The notes under the pieces are model-generated. The model saw only the letters and a program-made list of their open reading frames with translations. It did not search any database and had not been told where the DNA came from. A DNA stretch of 64,000 nucleotides from Clostridium thermopalmarium DSM 5974 (GTDB lineage Bacteria; Bacillota; Clostridia; Clostridiales; Clostridiaceae), in NCBI RefSeq assembly GCF_002995795.1, contig NZ_PVXN01000005.1, forward strand, positions 124,001 to 188,000. The letters run 5' to 3'. Below, piece after piece: positions 63,652 through 64,000 of this stretch; within the stretch, counting starts at the first letter, position 1; every line of letters starts with the position of its first letter. The position numbers and the translations under genes were made by a program.

Positions 63652-63685
63652 ATTGTATCAAATAAATATGAAGAAAATATGACTG
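63652..63685 (-). promoter_or_regulatory. TCTTCATA-like direct-repeat promoter, NusG-II gene
   Basis: Minus strand: CAGTCATA (63685-63678), TCTTCATA (63674-63667), nine bases, TACAAT (63657-63652). Confidence 0.72.
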
Positions 63686-63695
63686 TTATACATGA

Positions 63696-64000
63696 TTAAG
63701 CCCTTTCAGAAATATATAATTTTTTAGAACTATCTATAGTAGCTAGATAAACTTTTTCTAGGTGCTCTATATTATAGAGTGCAAGGTTATTCATAAGCCA
63801 GCCTTTATCTAACCCTAACTTAGCCAAATTTTCTTCAAATAGTTTACCGTCATTGATAATAACTAAAGGTAAATCCACTGGCTTAGCAACTAAATTAAAA
63901 TCAGTTGGAGTAACTGGTCTATTAGATTCTTTTTTTATAATACTAAAATGGCCATTAGGTTCTAGAATTACATATTTAACTTCTGAAATATCAAAAATAT
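63696..64000 (-). CDS. DUF421 (YetF-like) protein, C-terminal part
   Basis: About 101 codons are seen; the frame is open to the window edge, so the start lies outside. The pattern DISEVKYVILEPNGHFSIIKK followed by PVTPTDF, LPLVIINDGK and a helical tail matches the cytoplasmic DUF421/YetF domain. In Bacillus these membrane-bound proteins are linked to spore or envelope functions. Membrane helices would be in the missing part. Confidence 0.85.
   Translation of the reverse strand, partial: IFDISEVKYVILEPNGHFSIIKKESNRPVTPTDFNLVAKPVDLPLVIINDGKLFEENLAKLGLDKGWLMNNLALYNIEHLEKVYLATIDSSKKLYISERA

Overview
The window is AT-rich DNA with strong GGAGG ribosome-binding sites, clostridial gene families and a complete [FeFe]-hydrogenase maturation set (HydE, HydF, HydG). 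It most likely comes from the chromosome of a cluster I Clostridium or close relative. I cannot name the species. No complete rRNA or tRNA gene is present.

Layout. 1-9.4 kb: end of a PdaA-like deacetylase, a sucrose PTS operon (scrA-scrB-scrK with ScrR and two palindromic operators) and a fructose operon (fruR-fruK-fruA). 9.4-22.5 kb: rRNA methyltransferase, ECF sigma/anti-sigma pair with an autoregulatory-type promoter, NagZ-like glucosaminidase, VanW protein, YjgB-like lipoprotein, PadR pair, bacteriohemerythrin, MFS pump and an ABC-F ribosome-protection gene behind a convincing transcription attenuator. 22.8-36 kb: chemoreceptor, FabH-like enzyme, TipA-type MerR regulator, the hyd maturation operon with a long leader, TerD, and a sulfur-uptake operon (YeeE-TusA-YeeE-thioredoxin reductase-like). 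36-41 kb: zinc-ribbon protein, two divergent DEAD-box helicases, a small LDCC-motif protein, and a topB gene lacking its N-terminal TOPRIM part.

41-49 kb is a defence-type island. All genes lie on the minus strand: an unknown protein, a DUF6414-like protein overlapping a ClpX/ClpB-type AAA+ ATPase, then an OLD-family ATPase/TOPRIM nuclease and a UvrD-like helicase that together look like a Gabija system. The island abuts the broken topB on one side and a degenerate 3' tRNA-Arg-like fragment on the other, which suggests insertion with loss of flanking DNA.

49-64 kb holds small Cys/Met/His-rich proteins (DUF2933-like, FeoB-associated type, YHS, two SHOCT proteins, Csp-type copper-storage protein, CC/Se-motif protein) together with cysteine synthase, an NlpC/P60 hydrolase, a penicillin-binding protein, HD-GYP and GGDEF proteins, and an OmpR-type two-component system whose sensor loop is rich in Met and His.

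The most striking observation is a repeated promoter architecture. Ten intergenic sites carry two TCTTCATA-like octamers spaced 11 bp start to start, with a -10-like hexamer exactly 9 bp further on. They precede the TCS operon itself and nine other genes or operons, including the LDCC gene on the far side of the island. This predicts a regulon controlled by the local response regulator, probably concerned with metal, thiol or envelope stress.
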